64,000 nt of DNA from Mugil cephalus (GCF_022458985.1 NC_061782.1:26655672-26719671); one strand, 5' to 3'; counted from the stretch's first letter, positions 9,242 through 22,079 are shown. The notes: generated from the sequence alone by a model not told the origin. Numbers and translations: made by a program.

Positions 9242-11137
9242 TCGAGGCAATGCAAAGCGATGCCTCTATACTGTTATTGCTCGGCGTTTATTATCGAGGC
9301 AATACAACGCAATGCCTCTATATTGTTATTGCTCGTGTTTATTCTTTTTAACTTTCTTCCGGCGCAAATTTCGGCGCGCTTCTTGTCCCAGAGTTCCTGA
9401 GCGATATGGACAATGTTATATCAAAAGGTGCGACCCGATCGGGAATCGTGTGCTATGACTTTTATAAGGGATTGATGAAACGGGGTGAGAATAAACAACA
9501 AAAAAGTGAGATCGTCACATTCCCATTCGTCCCATAGGAATGAATGGGAAAGCCAGAAAAAAGCGCCAACATTCCGAAATCGCCTTGCTCGCTTTGCTGA
9601 ATGATTACTCGGCCATGCTTTGGAGTAGAGATATTCTGAAAAGTTTGTACGAGGCACGACAAGTGTAGCTTTCTTTTCCACAAAACAGCGTTTCTGTACC
9701 TGCTAAAAAAGTTGAAATTATCGTTTAACATGGGACCCTATGGCCGCACTCTAATCGCACTCTAGCGGGAGGATTTTTCAGTTTTAACCGAAAAAAAGTG
9801 GTTCAAAGTTGTCTCGCGGCCACAAATTTGGAGCTACAGAAATAAAAATTACATAAAAACGTAGGAATTTATGTTGGTTTTCCGATGGTGCGTCTCTGAT
9901 TCGTTTAAGTCCTACGGTTTGGACTCCAGGCCCTTCCAAGCGAGGAGTGCGACCAACATTCCACCCATCCGTTCCCATGTGAAATAAAAGTCAGATTTGG
10001 GGTGAAAAACGGCAACGCGAGGTGTTCTCTCTCTCATCACAGCGGCCACAGTTTTGGCCATACGTGTGTGGAACCAACAATAAATTGAAGAGGACACTCG
10101 TCTGATGCTCACATTTTCCCTGTACGACCTATCGTTGGGGAGTTATGAACATTTGTTCGGAGGCCAAATCCTAGGGTACAGAGATAGCTACCCCCCTATG
10201 TAAGCTGTGAGAGAGAAGGAGAGGGGCCGTAACCATGGTTACAAAACCCACACGCACGGAGGAGCTCCCAGCAATGGAGGAGGAGGGAGGATCTCATAGT
10301 GACAGCATTATATAGGAAGTAGGGTCTAATTAACAGCAGGTGTGTACCTGCTCATGATGTTTGCTGTAGTACCTAAGGAGGGGGGCTTTTACTGTAGTAC
10401 TGGACTCCACAATTAATGAAGTAACTGAGTACTTGTCCCCTAGTACTGGACTCCACATTAATAAAGTAACTGAGTACTTTTACTCTAGTACTGGACTCCA
10501 CATTAATAAAGTAACTGAGTACTTTTACTCTAGTACTGGATTCCACAATTAATGAAGTAACTGAGTACTTTTACTCGACTACTGGACTCCACCATTAATA
10601 GAGTAACCGTAGTACTTTTACTCTAGTACTAGACTCCACCCGTTATCAAGTAACTGAGTACTTTTACATGACTACTGGACTCCACCATTAATAGAGTAAC
10701 TGAGTACTTTTACTCTAGTACTAAACTTCACCCGTTACTTGATAACGTCACTCACACCGCCAAATCATTATGACCACCTTAGACATGGACAGAGATGGTG
10801 AATGAGGCCAGATCTCACTCCACAGACACCCCACTGTAGCGTGAGACCACCTGCTCCTTCCGCACACCCAACTGAGCAGCCAACCCTGACCTCATATTAA
10901 AATAAGTCTGCCAAAACATTATGACCACTCAGGCTATTACAACACTACAATGGGGCGGGGACCGTTATTGACCCGACACTAGTAGCACAGCTGCAGTTCT
11001 GGACTGCTAACTGACACAATGCTGGATCTCAGAGAACCTGCCAAAACATCATGACCACCTCAGATGTTGGCGATATTGCCAGTACGCGGCACAAGCAGCA
11101 TTGCCTCGTTCAAAATTTCCCCTTGGGAATTTTCTAG
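9242..11137 (+). mobile_element. Family B HINE-like element (B1) with duplicated 5' end
   Basis: The 5' end TCGAGGCAATGC appears at 9242 and again at 9294 (a 52-bp duplication of the first bases). The ends form a hairpin GAGGCA / TGCCTC. The body contains 'cttccggcgca', 'gagcgatatggacaatg' and 'gaatgaatgggaaag'. The 3' end is GCATTGCCTCG (11098-11108, inverse of the 5' end), then TTCAAAATTTCC-CCTT-GGGAATTTTC and CTAG. These are features of Helitron2/Helentron-type non-autonomous elements (subterminal inverted repeats, terminal hairpin, CTRR, T-rich target). No ORF of note; minus-strand short frames are shared with B2 by repetition only. Confidence 0.68.
10384..10745. repeat. About 45-bp minisatellite inside B1
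   Basis: About eight units contain 'gtaactgagtacttttact' and 'ctagtactggactccac'. The tandem copy B2 lacks this block at the matching place (about 12240), so the array expanded in B1 or was lost in B2. Confidence 0.85.
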
Positions 11138-11139
11138 TT

Positions 11140-12691
11140 TCCGAGGCAATGCAACGCGGTGCCTCTATATTGTTATTGTGCATACTTATTCTTCTTAAAC
11201 TTCTTCCGGCGCATTTTTCGGCGCGCTGCTTGTCCCAGAGTTCCTGAGCGATATGGACAATGTTATATCAAGACTTGGGACTTGATCGGGAATCGTGTGC
11301 TATGACTTTTATAAGGGATTGATGAAACGGGGTGAGAATAAACGACAAAAAAGTGAGATTTTCGTCCCATAGGAATGAATGGGAAAGCCAGAAAAAAGCG
11401 CCAACATTCCAAAATTGCCTCGCTCGCTTTGCTGAATGATTACTCGGCCATGCTTTGGAGTAGAGAAATTCTGAAAAGTTTGTACGAGGCACGACAAGTG
11501 TAGCTTTCTTTTCCACAAAACGGCGTTTCTGTACCTGCTAAAAAAGTTGAAATTATCGTTTAACATGGGACCCTATGGCCGCACTCTAATCGCACTCTAG
11601 CTAGAGGATTTTTTAGTTTTAACCGAAAAAAAATGGTTCAAAGTGGTCTGGCGGCCACAAATTTGGAGCTACAGAAATAAAAATGACATAAAAACGTAGG
11701 AATTTTTGTTGGCTTTCCGATTTTTGTTGGCGTCGTCCTACGGTTTGGACTCCAGGCCCTTCCGAGTGAGGAGTGCAACCAACATTCCGCCCATCCGCTC
11801 CCATGTTAAAAGAAGTCAGATTTGGGGTGAAAAACGACAGCGCGAGGTGTTCTCTCTCTCGTCACAGCGGCCACAATTTTCTCTGTACATGCGTGGAACC
11901 AACATTAAATTTAAGAGGACCCTCGTCTGACGCTCACAATGCGTTCATTTTCCCCGTACAACCTATCGTTGGGGAGTTATGAACATTTGTTCGGAGGCCT
12001 AATCGTATGGTACAGAGATAGCTACCCCCCACTTACATAAGAACTAAAGTTCTTATGTAAGCTGTGAGAGAGCAGGAGAGGGGCCGTAACCATGGTTACA
12101 AAACCCACACGCATGGAGGAGCTCCCAGCAATGGAGGAGGAGGGAGGATCTCATAGTGACAGCATTATATAGGGAGGAGGGTCTAATTAACAGCAGGTGT
12201 GTACCTGCTCATGATGTTTGCTGCAGTACCTAAGGAGGGGGGCTTTCATTAACACAACAGCTGTGTACCTGCTGGCCATCATAATGGAACACTAAATCAC
12301 TCACACCGCTAAATTATTATGACCACCTTAGACATGGACGGAGAAGGAGAAGGAGGCCACTCACTCCACAAACACCCCACTGTAGCGTATGACCACATGC
12401 TCCTTCCGCACAACCAACTGCGCAGCCAACCCTGACCTCACATTCAAATAAGTCTGCCAAAACATTATGACCATCCAGGCCATTACGGCAATAAAATGGG
12501 GCAGGGACCGTCATTAACGCGACACTCGTGGCCCAGCTGTGGTTCTGGTCTCTCTACCGACACAATGCTGGATCTCAGACAACCTGCCAAAACATCATGA
12601 CCACCTCAGATGTTTGCCATAGGTCGAACTCGGCATTAGTCGGCACAAGCAGCATTGCCTCGTTCAAAATTTCCTCTTGGGAATTTTCTAG
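11140..12691 (+). mobile_element. Family B HINE-like element (B2), head-to-tail with B1
   Basis: It starts TCCGAGGCAATGC only two bases after the CTAG end of B1 and is collinear with it (9294-10360 versus 11140-12240, then the 3' third). The 3' end is GCATTGCCTCG (12652-12662), the TTCAAAATTTCC hairpin and CTAG at 12688-12691. Both B copies keep three spaced copies of 'gccaaaacattatgaccac' or close variants (B2: about 12305, 12453, 12583). Direct head-to-tail placement is expected when a rolling-circle element inserts beside its own 3' end or transposes as a concatemer. Confidence 0.68.
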
Positions 12692-15436
12692 TTATTATTA
12701 TTCTTCCGTCTTCTGCCATTGGAGTCTATGGCAGTCCATAGAACCATATGGTAAAAAGTTGTCTAATTTTGCACATTGATTAAGGACAGTAGGATCTTTA
12801 ATTTGCCTGAGTTATATGTTGCCAGTAAGTACGCTCTAGTGCCACCAATGGGTCAAAGTTGGAAGTACATTTGTGCACGTAACTTTTGAACTGTACGCCC
12901 GAAATTTACAAACAAGGTGTCTTTGTGATCCTTGGATGATGCTGAGTTCAGCCTACCCTATGACGTCAAAATGAGTCATGATAGATTTTCCACCATCTTG
13001 GATTTTGTCAAAAACTTTTTAAAAGTTTCACGCATCGCAAATTTTGTCCGATTCTCACAAAAATCGGCACAGACTATCTTTAGACCAAGCTGCACAAAAG
13101 TTACAAATTGCTATCCTTGCCGTCACATGTGTACGCCCACCACAGCCAATCAAATGTGGCGGCGGAGGCGGCGTTTTCGATGTGAGCTCATATCTCGGCA
13201 ACGGTGAGACATATTGACACCACATTTAAGAATATGGGTCCTGACTCGGTCCCAAGTGGACACAATGAATTTGGTGTTGTTTGGCCTCTAAGGGGCGCTG
13301 TAATTAGAAAAACGTCTTTTTTGCTCATATCTCTTGATGGGTTTGTATTTGAAATGACTTTGTGACATCCACACGTACTATAGGGTGCCCCATTGATAGT
13401 TCATGCCAAGTTTTGGTGTTAGCCAATCGTTGTCGGCGGCAACGCCGCCAAACAGGAAATTTGCGCGTATCTCGGCGACGCTTTGACTTGCAAAGACCAA
13501 ACTTGGTCGGACACTTTGGGACTCCCTCTGAAATGCGCAATAAAAATTTGGTGTCGAAATTAACAAAATTGCGTTAGGATTTCCCACTAGACTTTCATGC
13601 ACGCTGATACTGTGGAATGTCCCCTTTCAGGATCTGGCAAAACTTTTCACGCTATCGTAAGGATTTGGCCACCATATTGGATTTTGTCAAAAACCTTTAA
13701 AAATTTCACGCGCCTAAAAATTTTCTCCAATTCTCACAAAAACCATCACAGACTATCTTCAGACCGAGCTGCACAAAAGTTACTTAGTGGCATTTTCATT
13801 TTCCAATCCGTTTGCCCGCAACAGCCAATCAAAATTGGCGGCGAAGATTCCAGACGGGATGTGAGGTCATATCTCGGGAACGCTTTGACATATTGCAATA
13901 AAATTTGCCTGTACGTCTCCAGCACCCATGGAGACATGCCAAATTTGGTGTCATTTAGGCACGAGGGGGCGTTTTTGCTCTTTTGATGTATTAGGATTTC
14001 CGAGTACATTTTCATGTTTACTGATACTGTGGAATGTCCCCTTTCAGGATCTGGCAAAAGTTTTCACGCAATCGGAAGAATTTGGCCGCCATATTGGATT
14101 TTGTCAAAAACTTTTAAAAAGTTTCACGGGTCGCAAATTTTGTCTGATCCTCACGAAAATCGACACAGACTATCTTCAGACCGAGCCGCACAAAAGTTAC
14201 CTAGTGGTGTTTTCATTGTCCAATCCATTTGTCCGCAATAGCCAATCGAAATAGGTGGCAAAGGTTCCAGACGGGATGTGAGGTCATATCTCGGGAACGC
14301 TTTGACGTATAGAAATTAAATTTAGCAACACGTCTCTAGAGCCTGCCCCAAGTACACATGCCAAATTTGGTGTCTTTAGGCCACTCGGGGGTGTTGCAGG
14401 TAGTAAAAGTGAAGCCAGCGAAGGTTCCAGATGGGATGTGAGGTCATATCTCAGGAACGCCTTGACGTATCGAAATAAAATTTTCCCATGCGTCTCCAGC
14501 ACCCATCCCAAGGAGACATGCTAAATTTGGTGTCATTAGGCCACTCCGGGGCACTGCAGTCAGCAAAAATGTTGCGTTGTCTCATATACCTTAATGTATT
14601 TGGATGTAGACCTGAACTGCTTTTCATTTCCCACTAGGGGGAGCTCAAAGACCACACATTTTCTACTGTCTCTTCATATGAACTACTGCTGGCCCATTTT
14701 TTTTACATCTGTCCCCCCAGGGCGAACTCAAAGGCCACACATTTCGGCCCGGCGGAATATCAGGTCATATCTCGGGAATGCTTAGACATATCGAAATGAA
14801 ATTTAATAATCCGTCTCCAGACCCTGTCCCTGCCCCAAGGAGACATGCCAAATTTGGTGTCATTAGGCCACTCGGGGCTGCTGCAGGTAGCAAAAATGTC
14901 ACGTTCCCTCATGTCACTTGATGTGTTTGGATATAGACCTGAACTGCTTTTCATTTCCCACTAGGTGGAGCTCAAAGACCCACATATCTCCCACCAGGGG
15001 GAGTTCAAAAGCCAGACATTGGGCCCGACGGGAGATGAGGTCATATCTCAGGAACGCATATCAAAATGCAATTTAGCACTATATCTCCAGACCCCACCCC
15101 TATGACACATGCCAAATTTGGTGTCATTAGGCCATTCGGAGGCGCTGTAGGTAGCACAAATGTCGTGTTGCCTCATATCGCTTGACGTGTTTGCATGTGG
15201 GCCTGAACTACTTTTCATTTCCCACTAGGGGGAGCTCAAAGACCACACATTTTCAATTGTCTCTTCATATGAACCACTGCTGGTCAATTTTTTCACATCT
15301 ATCCCGCAGGGTTCATTTGAAAATTTCTTTTTAAATGAACCGCTGACAGCCGGGTTTTTTCATCTCCCCATGGCGTTATTTTGCTGTATGGAGTCCATAA
15401 CTGCTTGGACCCCTCATTGCTGCTTGCAGCTATATT
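12692..15436 (+). mobile_element. Long family C element (C2) with reiterated modules
   Basis: The body begins (ATT)n-TTCTTCCGTCTTCTGCC directly after B2. Internal modules recur. The 'ggtcatatctcgggaacgc' block appears near 13865, 14280, 14438, 14763 and 15036, and 'catgccaaatttggtgtc' follows it each time. The 'ggatctggcaaaa' block occurs at 13630 and 14047. The 3' end is TGCTTGGACCCC (15402-15413) plus a GCTGC-TT-GCAGC hairpin and TATATT. The expected 5' end GGGGTCC is absent here. No coding sequence. Confidence 0.62.
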
Positions 15437-15769
15437 CATAACAGAATTGCTATGATTGACGATTTTAATTGTGATAATAGATTATGAGGATGACATGGCA
15501 GTTATGTTTGGCCCATACATTAGTAAATTCAATTATTGTTATGGTTAAAGCCTTTTTTTCAGATAAAAAAAGATTAAATATTATAGAATGTATTTATTTA
15601 AAAGGGTGTGTGTTAACATTTCCAAGAAAATTTCTTTCATGGTCTGAGGGAGTTATTAATTTGTTCATGGAGTAGGAAAAAATTTGGGTAAGAAATTGAT
15701 GAATCCCAGATTTGTGCGTTAAACGTGTGTGCACACAGTTTTAGCAAGAATTAAAGCAAATCTGTTGCT
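15437..15769. other. Unassigned sequence
   Basis: AT-rich, with one short plus frame (15484-15675) that resembles nothing known. Part of it may be 5' flank of the LINE tail that follows. Nothing else is seen. Confidence 0.4.
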
Positions 15770-16262
15770 AACTTCATCCATGACATGGATGTGGACATTG
15801 CAGATTCCTACAAATATTTGGGGATTGTTTTTGAGACAATTTGATGTCAATACAGAGGTGAGTGCCAAAGGACAATAAAAGATTAATCTTCTCAGAAGGC
15901 TGAACTAATGTAATGTAAGTAGGAGGGTACAGTGCTTGTTTTAGAAGTCTTTTATCAAAAGACGTTTAACTTTTTCATTCATTTCTTGGTTCAAATGGCA
16001 TGGGTGTAAAAGACAAAAGCTTGCTGAATAAAATTTTGAAGGTATGTTCCAAAATAAGTGGGATGCAGCAGGAAGACTTGCCCGAAAGGGTGGTCAGCAA
16101 AGCTAAGGGTATTATTGTGTAACATGAATCCTGCATCCTAGCTGCAAACTTTCAGCTTATAGAAGGCGTTTTAAAACTCCATCTAGGAAAACAAATCATT
16201 ATTCCAAATCTCGTATCCCCTATGCTATTAGACTTTTAAATTCAAATCCATCCATGTGGGAA
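15770..16262 (+). pseudogene. LINE reverse-transcriptase C-terminal fragment
   Basis: Broken plus-strand coding sequence gives DSYKYLGIVFE near 15808-15840, and after frame changes LLNKILKVCSKISG and VVSKAKGIIV at 16020-16120, then a region matching the final RYYSKSFIPYAIRLLNS-type motif at about 16190-16250. This order is the end of the RT/connection domain of teleost CR1/L2/Rex1-type LINEs. Stops and indels are frequent, so the copy is old and inactive. It sits just downstream of the degs1 3' end. Confidence 0.6.
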
Positions 16263-16640
16263 TGAACCCGATTTCTTACTTTTAATAAGTACCTTTAACA
16301 AATACTAATACTCTGTATTATGTTGATGTTTTTCGAGCTAAAGAATTTGCTGTTTTAAATTTTGCACTGTTACTTCAACTTTTTTTTCATATCTTCAGTC
16401 TGAAGTTAAAAGGTTAGAGTTAGGGGCTTTAAACATAAAAGACAGAGGACCTGACTACAGTTATAGCTACATCCTTACCTAAAGTAAGCACACATACAAA
16501 AGCTAGAAGTATAAAGCTGGGAGATTTTAATGTTTAACTAAACACACAGTTTTTCATGATTTTTTTCAAGTGAATAAATTCATCAAAGTGAAATTAAGAC
16601 CACAATTACAAAACTGAAAATACAACTCTAATTATGATAT
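16263..16640. other. Spacer between LINE tail and degs1 3' end
   Basis: AT-rich; no gene or repeat recognised. The degs1 transcript probably ends about 10-30 bases below 16641. Confidence 0.4.
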
Positions 16641-17487
16641 TTTATTTCACATATAGCACAACGTCTTTCTGCTATAGTCACAAGTTGTATAATGTGTTAT
16701 GTACATTTAAGTAATGCATGTTAAAAAGCAAAGCATATCTTGCAACAAACCCATGTCATATAGGGGGATCTTACAGCTTTGGTCCACTTCAACAATAACA
16801 ACATTATTTTGTGTAATTGACCTTGTTAATTCAGTTGTATACAATTAATCTGTATGACACATTACACAACAAACTGGAAATGGTGACTCAGTGTGTATAC
16901 AGGAGTAAACTGAAAAATCAACAAGTATTTTTTTGTTGTTGTTTGTTTGTTCAGTCTTAGTCATTTCTGTGGCTAGCTGCATAAAGACTTCTTAGATTGG
17001 TCAGATTGGTTACATTGGTTATTACTAGTCAGATACAATTCAAATATTTAAGATGCAGAAAAGTGTCTCAGTTTCTGGTTTACCACTGCAGTTTAGTTAT
17101 GACAGGATAGTAGTATTTAAAGTCAGGTGATATATATATATATATTTGCTAACAATCCTCGTGTCGGCTTGTTTCATGACACAGACACTTAAGCAGTTTG
17201 AGATCTAGGAAAGTTAGAGGCCATGTCAACACCTTGTGATGTTTTTCATGTTTTTTACCTAAACCATTTTTGTAAGTCAGACTGCATCCTGCTGAGGATG
17301 GAGATGGGGATGCTGTCATCAAGGAGTGTCATTGCTAAAGGATGGGGCTGCCAGGTCTAGGTGGGAGTAACATCCACATGTTAAAGCCATGGTTACTCAT
17401 ACATTGATCATATTAGTTGTCAATTAGTTTGTAGAATAATGGGTAAAGGTAGTGGACAATGCAGCTTTGTTTCATCGACGTTTTCAT
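16641..17487 (-). other. degs1: degs1 3' untranslated region with poly-A signal
   Basis: Between the degs1 stop codon (17488-17490) and the first good minus-strand AATAAA (16646-16641) lie about 850 bases without an open frame. It includes a (TA)n run at 17132-17146. The extent is inferred from the signal only; other polyadenylation sites are possible. Confidence 0.5.
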
Positions 17488-17634
17488 TTACTCTTGTTTC
17501 ACATCTTCTTTCAGTTTCCTCTTGATTCGAGAGTATGGGCTCAAAGTATCATCCATGATGAAATCATACAGGACCTTCACCCAAGATGTATATTGAGGAA
17601 GGTCATTGTAATACTCTGCTGCTATTTTCTTCAC
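17488..17634 (-). CDS. degs1: degs1 coding exon 3 (C-terminus)
   Basis: The acceptor TTTTTTCCAG is followed by GTGAAGAAAATAGCAGC, giving [36 protein letters not shown] and a Lys-rich tail ending KQE, then TAA. Length is 48 codons. The plus-strand frame over the same bases is a shadow. The Lys-rich end resembles dilysine-type ER retention tails, as in the family. Confidence 0.95.
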   Translation of the reverse strand: MKKIAAEYYNDLPQYTSWVKVLYDFIMDDTLSPYSRIKRKLKEDVKQE

Positions 17635-20600
17635 CTGGAAAAAAAGGGAAATCATTGGTGAATCCTATAGATAAGATTTCATGTTTGACACATTAATCAT
17701 GATTCATTGTGGGTGGACAGAGATGAGAGAGCCAATGGACAGCAAAATGAATAGGTAAAATTAACAGTGATCAAGACAATGAGACAATGCCTTGCTAGCA
17801 CTGGGGTTGTCTAAATAAGAACGTTAGGTACTGCTTTTGTGTTAAAGTGATAAAGTGACGAGTGCACATTTTCGTGGCGTGGTAAGGCACTCCTATTTCA
17901 CCTGGCAACGACAAATACTATTTTCTGATTGGTTGATTGATTGAAGAATAAGTAGAGCAGCCTTCATTCATGGATTACTAATCTCTTTTAAAGTCTGTGT
18001 GGCGAGTTTTATTATTTTTCTGTGAGGGAAATGTCGTGTGGGGTGAGAGCGTGTGTCTCATGCTCAATGCATGAGACTTGAGAGCCCTGCTTAAACATAC
18101 TTAAGGTGCTATGTCTGTAATGTCAACAGCAGCTCGACTGGCTACTGTAATAATTTTTTTCTCATTCATAAAACGCTACAATCAGGGACAGCTTTAGATG
18201 GGGGACAGGTCATTCAAAACGGGGCCTGCCCCCAGAAATCTGGTATATCTGGTCACCTTAAAAAACCCACAGAACTGACACGGCACCTATTTTAATGGAG
18301 GACCAGCTCTGCCAAAATAAATAAATAAATACCTACAGATATATGTCATTATTAATTAATTAAATACCTAAATATATGCCATAAATGCTATTTATTTATT
18401 TATTGATGCATGCACTTCACACGCACAACGAAATGTTATGCAGATGAGGGGGGCTGTCCACACTGGCTGAATTCTTCTCCTATTGGTTGGTTCTATTGGA
18501 GAGTGCACAGATTGTCTGGATTTGCCTTGCTTTTCACAGCGGGCCAGGTAGTTGGGGGTCCAAGCAGCGAAGCTGCAGGAACCCCATTGTTGGGGGTCCA
18601 AGTGTCTCTCACAATGTGCTTGCAAAGCAGTGAGACGTACAGAATTTAAATTGCGAGCCTTTGTTCACGGTAAAGTACCTGTCTGCTATCCATTCAATCC
18701 AATGTGAAGATTTTCTGAGAAAAGCAGAAGGGACCTTTGTCTTTAACCCGCGAGTGTGTCCAAAATATTTACTCCAGGAGGACAAAAAACATATCAAAGT
18801 CAGGAAGGTCTTACGACGCACACGGTCTGCTTGTTTTTCTGATAAAAGCTACCGTTTTGTCACAGTGAGCCCAAATGTGAGACCAGCGAAAAGGGGGGAA
18901 ATCTAGCTATTTTGTGTGTCCCGGCTCCGCGTGCTTCCATTGTCATTGACGACCACTGTGAGTTGCCACGGCAACCCCTGAGCTGCAGCTCTGGGCCACA
19001 GCTGAGACCAGTTCATTAATCAGATGTCTCTGCTGTTAATAAAGCTGATCCCTGTGTCCCATACATTAATGTTACAACACACACCTTCCCACCCACACAG
19101 GTAACTTTGTAATTACAGATGTAAACACAGGTGCGCACAAGCGCGTCACACACATGGACACACAAACACACAGGTAACTTTATGTTATTAGAGCTACATA
19201 CACACACACAGGTGCGCACGAGCGCACCACACACATGCACACACAAACACACAGGAAACTTCACGTTATTACAATTACAGATACACTCAGGAAGAGTAGG
19301 AGGATGTACAAACATGCGTGCGAAAGTGCGCATTTATCCCTCACACACAGGCTAACTGTGCTAACTGTAAGCTAACTGTGCTAAATGTGGGTTAAGTGTG
19401 CTAACTGTTATTCATGTGGGTCAAGTGTGCGACATGTGGGTTGACTGAACTAAATGTAGGCTAACTGCGCTAAATGTAGCCTAACTATGCAAACCATAAG
19501 CTAACTGTGCTAAATGTGAGTTAAGTTTGCTAAGTGCAGGTTAACAGTGCTCACTGTAAGCTAACTGGGCTAAATGTAGACAAAGTGTGCTAATTCCCAT
19601 GTTGACAGAGACGGTACCTCCGGCATTAGCTCCCGTAACCCCTTCAAAATTTCCCAGAGGGAATTTTCTAATTATTATTATTCCGCTTTCTTCTGCCATT
19701 GGAGTCTATGGCAGCCCATAGAACCGTACGGAAAAAAGTTGTGAAATTTTGCACATAGCTTAAGGGCAGTCGTATCTTTTATGACTGAGTTACATGTTGC
19801 CAGTAAGTACGCTCTAGCGTAAATTTGGAGGTACATTTGCGCACGTAACTTTTGAACCATATGCCCGATTTTCAAAAACAACATACCGTTGGAATCCTTG
19901 GATCATGCTGAGTTCAACGTGACCTATGATGTCATGATGTGTCATGATAGATTTTCCGCCATATTGGATTTTGTCAAAAATCTTTAAAAGTTTTCACGGG
20001 TCGCAAATTTTGTCTGATTCTCACAAAAATCGGCACAAACTATCTTCAGACCAAGCCGCACAAAAGTTATGATATGGATTTTTTAATTTCCACTTTGTTC
20101 GCCTGCTGCGGCCAATTGAAATCAGCGGTAAACGCTGTTTTCGATGTGAGCTCATATCTCGGCAACGGTGTGACATATTGACATCATATTTGGTATTATG
20201 GGTCCTGACCCGGTCCCAAGTGGACACGATGAATTTGGTGTCACTTGGCCTCTACGGGACGCTGTAATTAGAAAAACATGGTTTTTGCTCATATCTCTTG
20301 ATGGGTTTATATTTGAAATGACTGTGTGACATCCACAGGTACTGCGGGGTGCCCCATTGATAGTGTATGCCAACTTTTCGTGTTCCCCGTTGATGTTCCC
20401 TTTCAGGATCTGGCAAAACTTTTCACGCAATTGCAAGAATTTGGCCGTCATATTGGATTTTGTCAAATACCTTTAAAAAGTTTAACGGGTCGCAAATTTT
20501 GTCCGATTCTCACAAAAATCGGCACAGACCATCTTTAACTTAAAAGTTACTTAGCGGCATTTTCATTGTCCAGTCCGTTTGCCCGCTATAGCCAATCAAA

Positions 20601-22047
20601 ATTGCCGGCGAAGCCACCAACCAGGACGTCAGCTCGTATTTCCGCCAACCCTTGGCCGATTCACTCAAAACTTCTCGTCAAGGCTTATGGCCGATGTGCT
20701 TGGACCCCCACATTGCTGCACGCGGCTATATTTTGATTTGAAATTGCACAGCAACGGCAGGCAGGAGCTAATATAGACATACCGGTATTAAAGTGTAGAT
20801 GTCGGCAAATTCATGGACATAACAAAGAGTAGAAGCCGCATTTATGGACATAATAAAGAGTAGACACAGAATTGACTGCTCCAGTGAGAGAAACGTCGCC
20901 ACTACCTTGGACCCGTCTAAACTCAGTCGCTAGCTGCAACTACTACGGTACTGAAGCTATACCGGAGCTCTGTGCAACGTTTCCTGTAAAATCAGCGGGC
21001 CGAACAAAACAGCACACAAGGAATTACTTTTCACAAGTAAGATTAAACATCTCTACTGGTTGTATTTAGTCGATTCAATGGTTACTTTCCTGTCATAATC
21101 TGTTCAGTCATGGCTAGCTAATTAGGGCTCACTCATGTATAATAGTTATGCTATGAAAGTTATATCTATGAAACTTTATAAATCATGTACACAAATGTAG
21201 ATTACATCTGACATTATGAATGCCATTGTAAAAATAAGCCTAATGTGACTGGTATAACACTGACAATGAAATGGCGTTTTTCCTTCAGGCTGCTCTGGAG
21301 GTTTCAGGCCAGTTTTTGTAAAGTGTCTTGAGCTAATTTGTATTGTTATTGACGCTATATAAATAAAATTGAAATTAACTGACCATTGTATTTTACACAG
21401 GTTGGCACAGAGAGAACAACTGTATCCACCTCCAGCTAGTAAAACATTTCTCATGTCACATACCGATTCTACCTACTTTCATATACAATAACATTATGTG
21501 TTTTTAATGGTTCAGAGTAAATATGCTATGCTATATGATACAGATGCAGCCAGGATCACTTGGAGCTTCTGTTGAATTTAATCAGAGCCTCAGGTAGGGT
21601 TCATGCTTTTCTAATTACAACGTATTTTACAAATATATTTCTATTATGTTGTCATTGGTTGTGTCCGTGTTCCTTAAAATAAGCCTTCACCACATCACCA
21701 AACTCACCTCTCTTTCATTACAAAGTGACAGTAAAAGAAACCTGCTATTCAAAACTGTCCTCTTTCAGTGGTTCATGGGGCTCAAACCCTTTCACCAAGG
21801 AATAGATAAGATAGGTTAGATAAGATTATTAGGTTACATAAAATAAATAAGACTGATAAGAAAAGATAAAATAAGAAAGACAGGCTGCAGATATAATATA
21901 TATTGCATAATATATATATTTTTTCAGTTTGTTACACATAACATTGTATGTCTACATATGTATTATATATTATGTGTATATATTGTGTATTGGTGTGACT
22001 AACTTAATGTTACAGATGTATTTAAGTATTTCAGATATCTTTTTCTG

Positions 22048-22079
<32 letters not shown>

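Noticed and set aside
9421..11804. Minus-strand frames of 61-89 codons repeated at 9421-9978 and 11268-11804
   Set aside because: They repeat only because B1 and B2 are copies; they differ by indels and frame changes and have no domain.
17452..17661. 69-codon plus-strand frame
   Set aside because: Antisense of degs1 exon 3.
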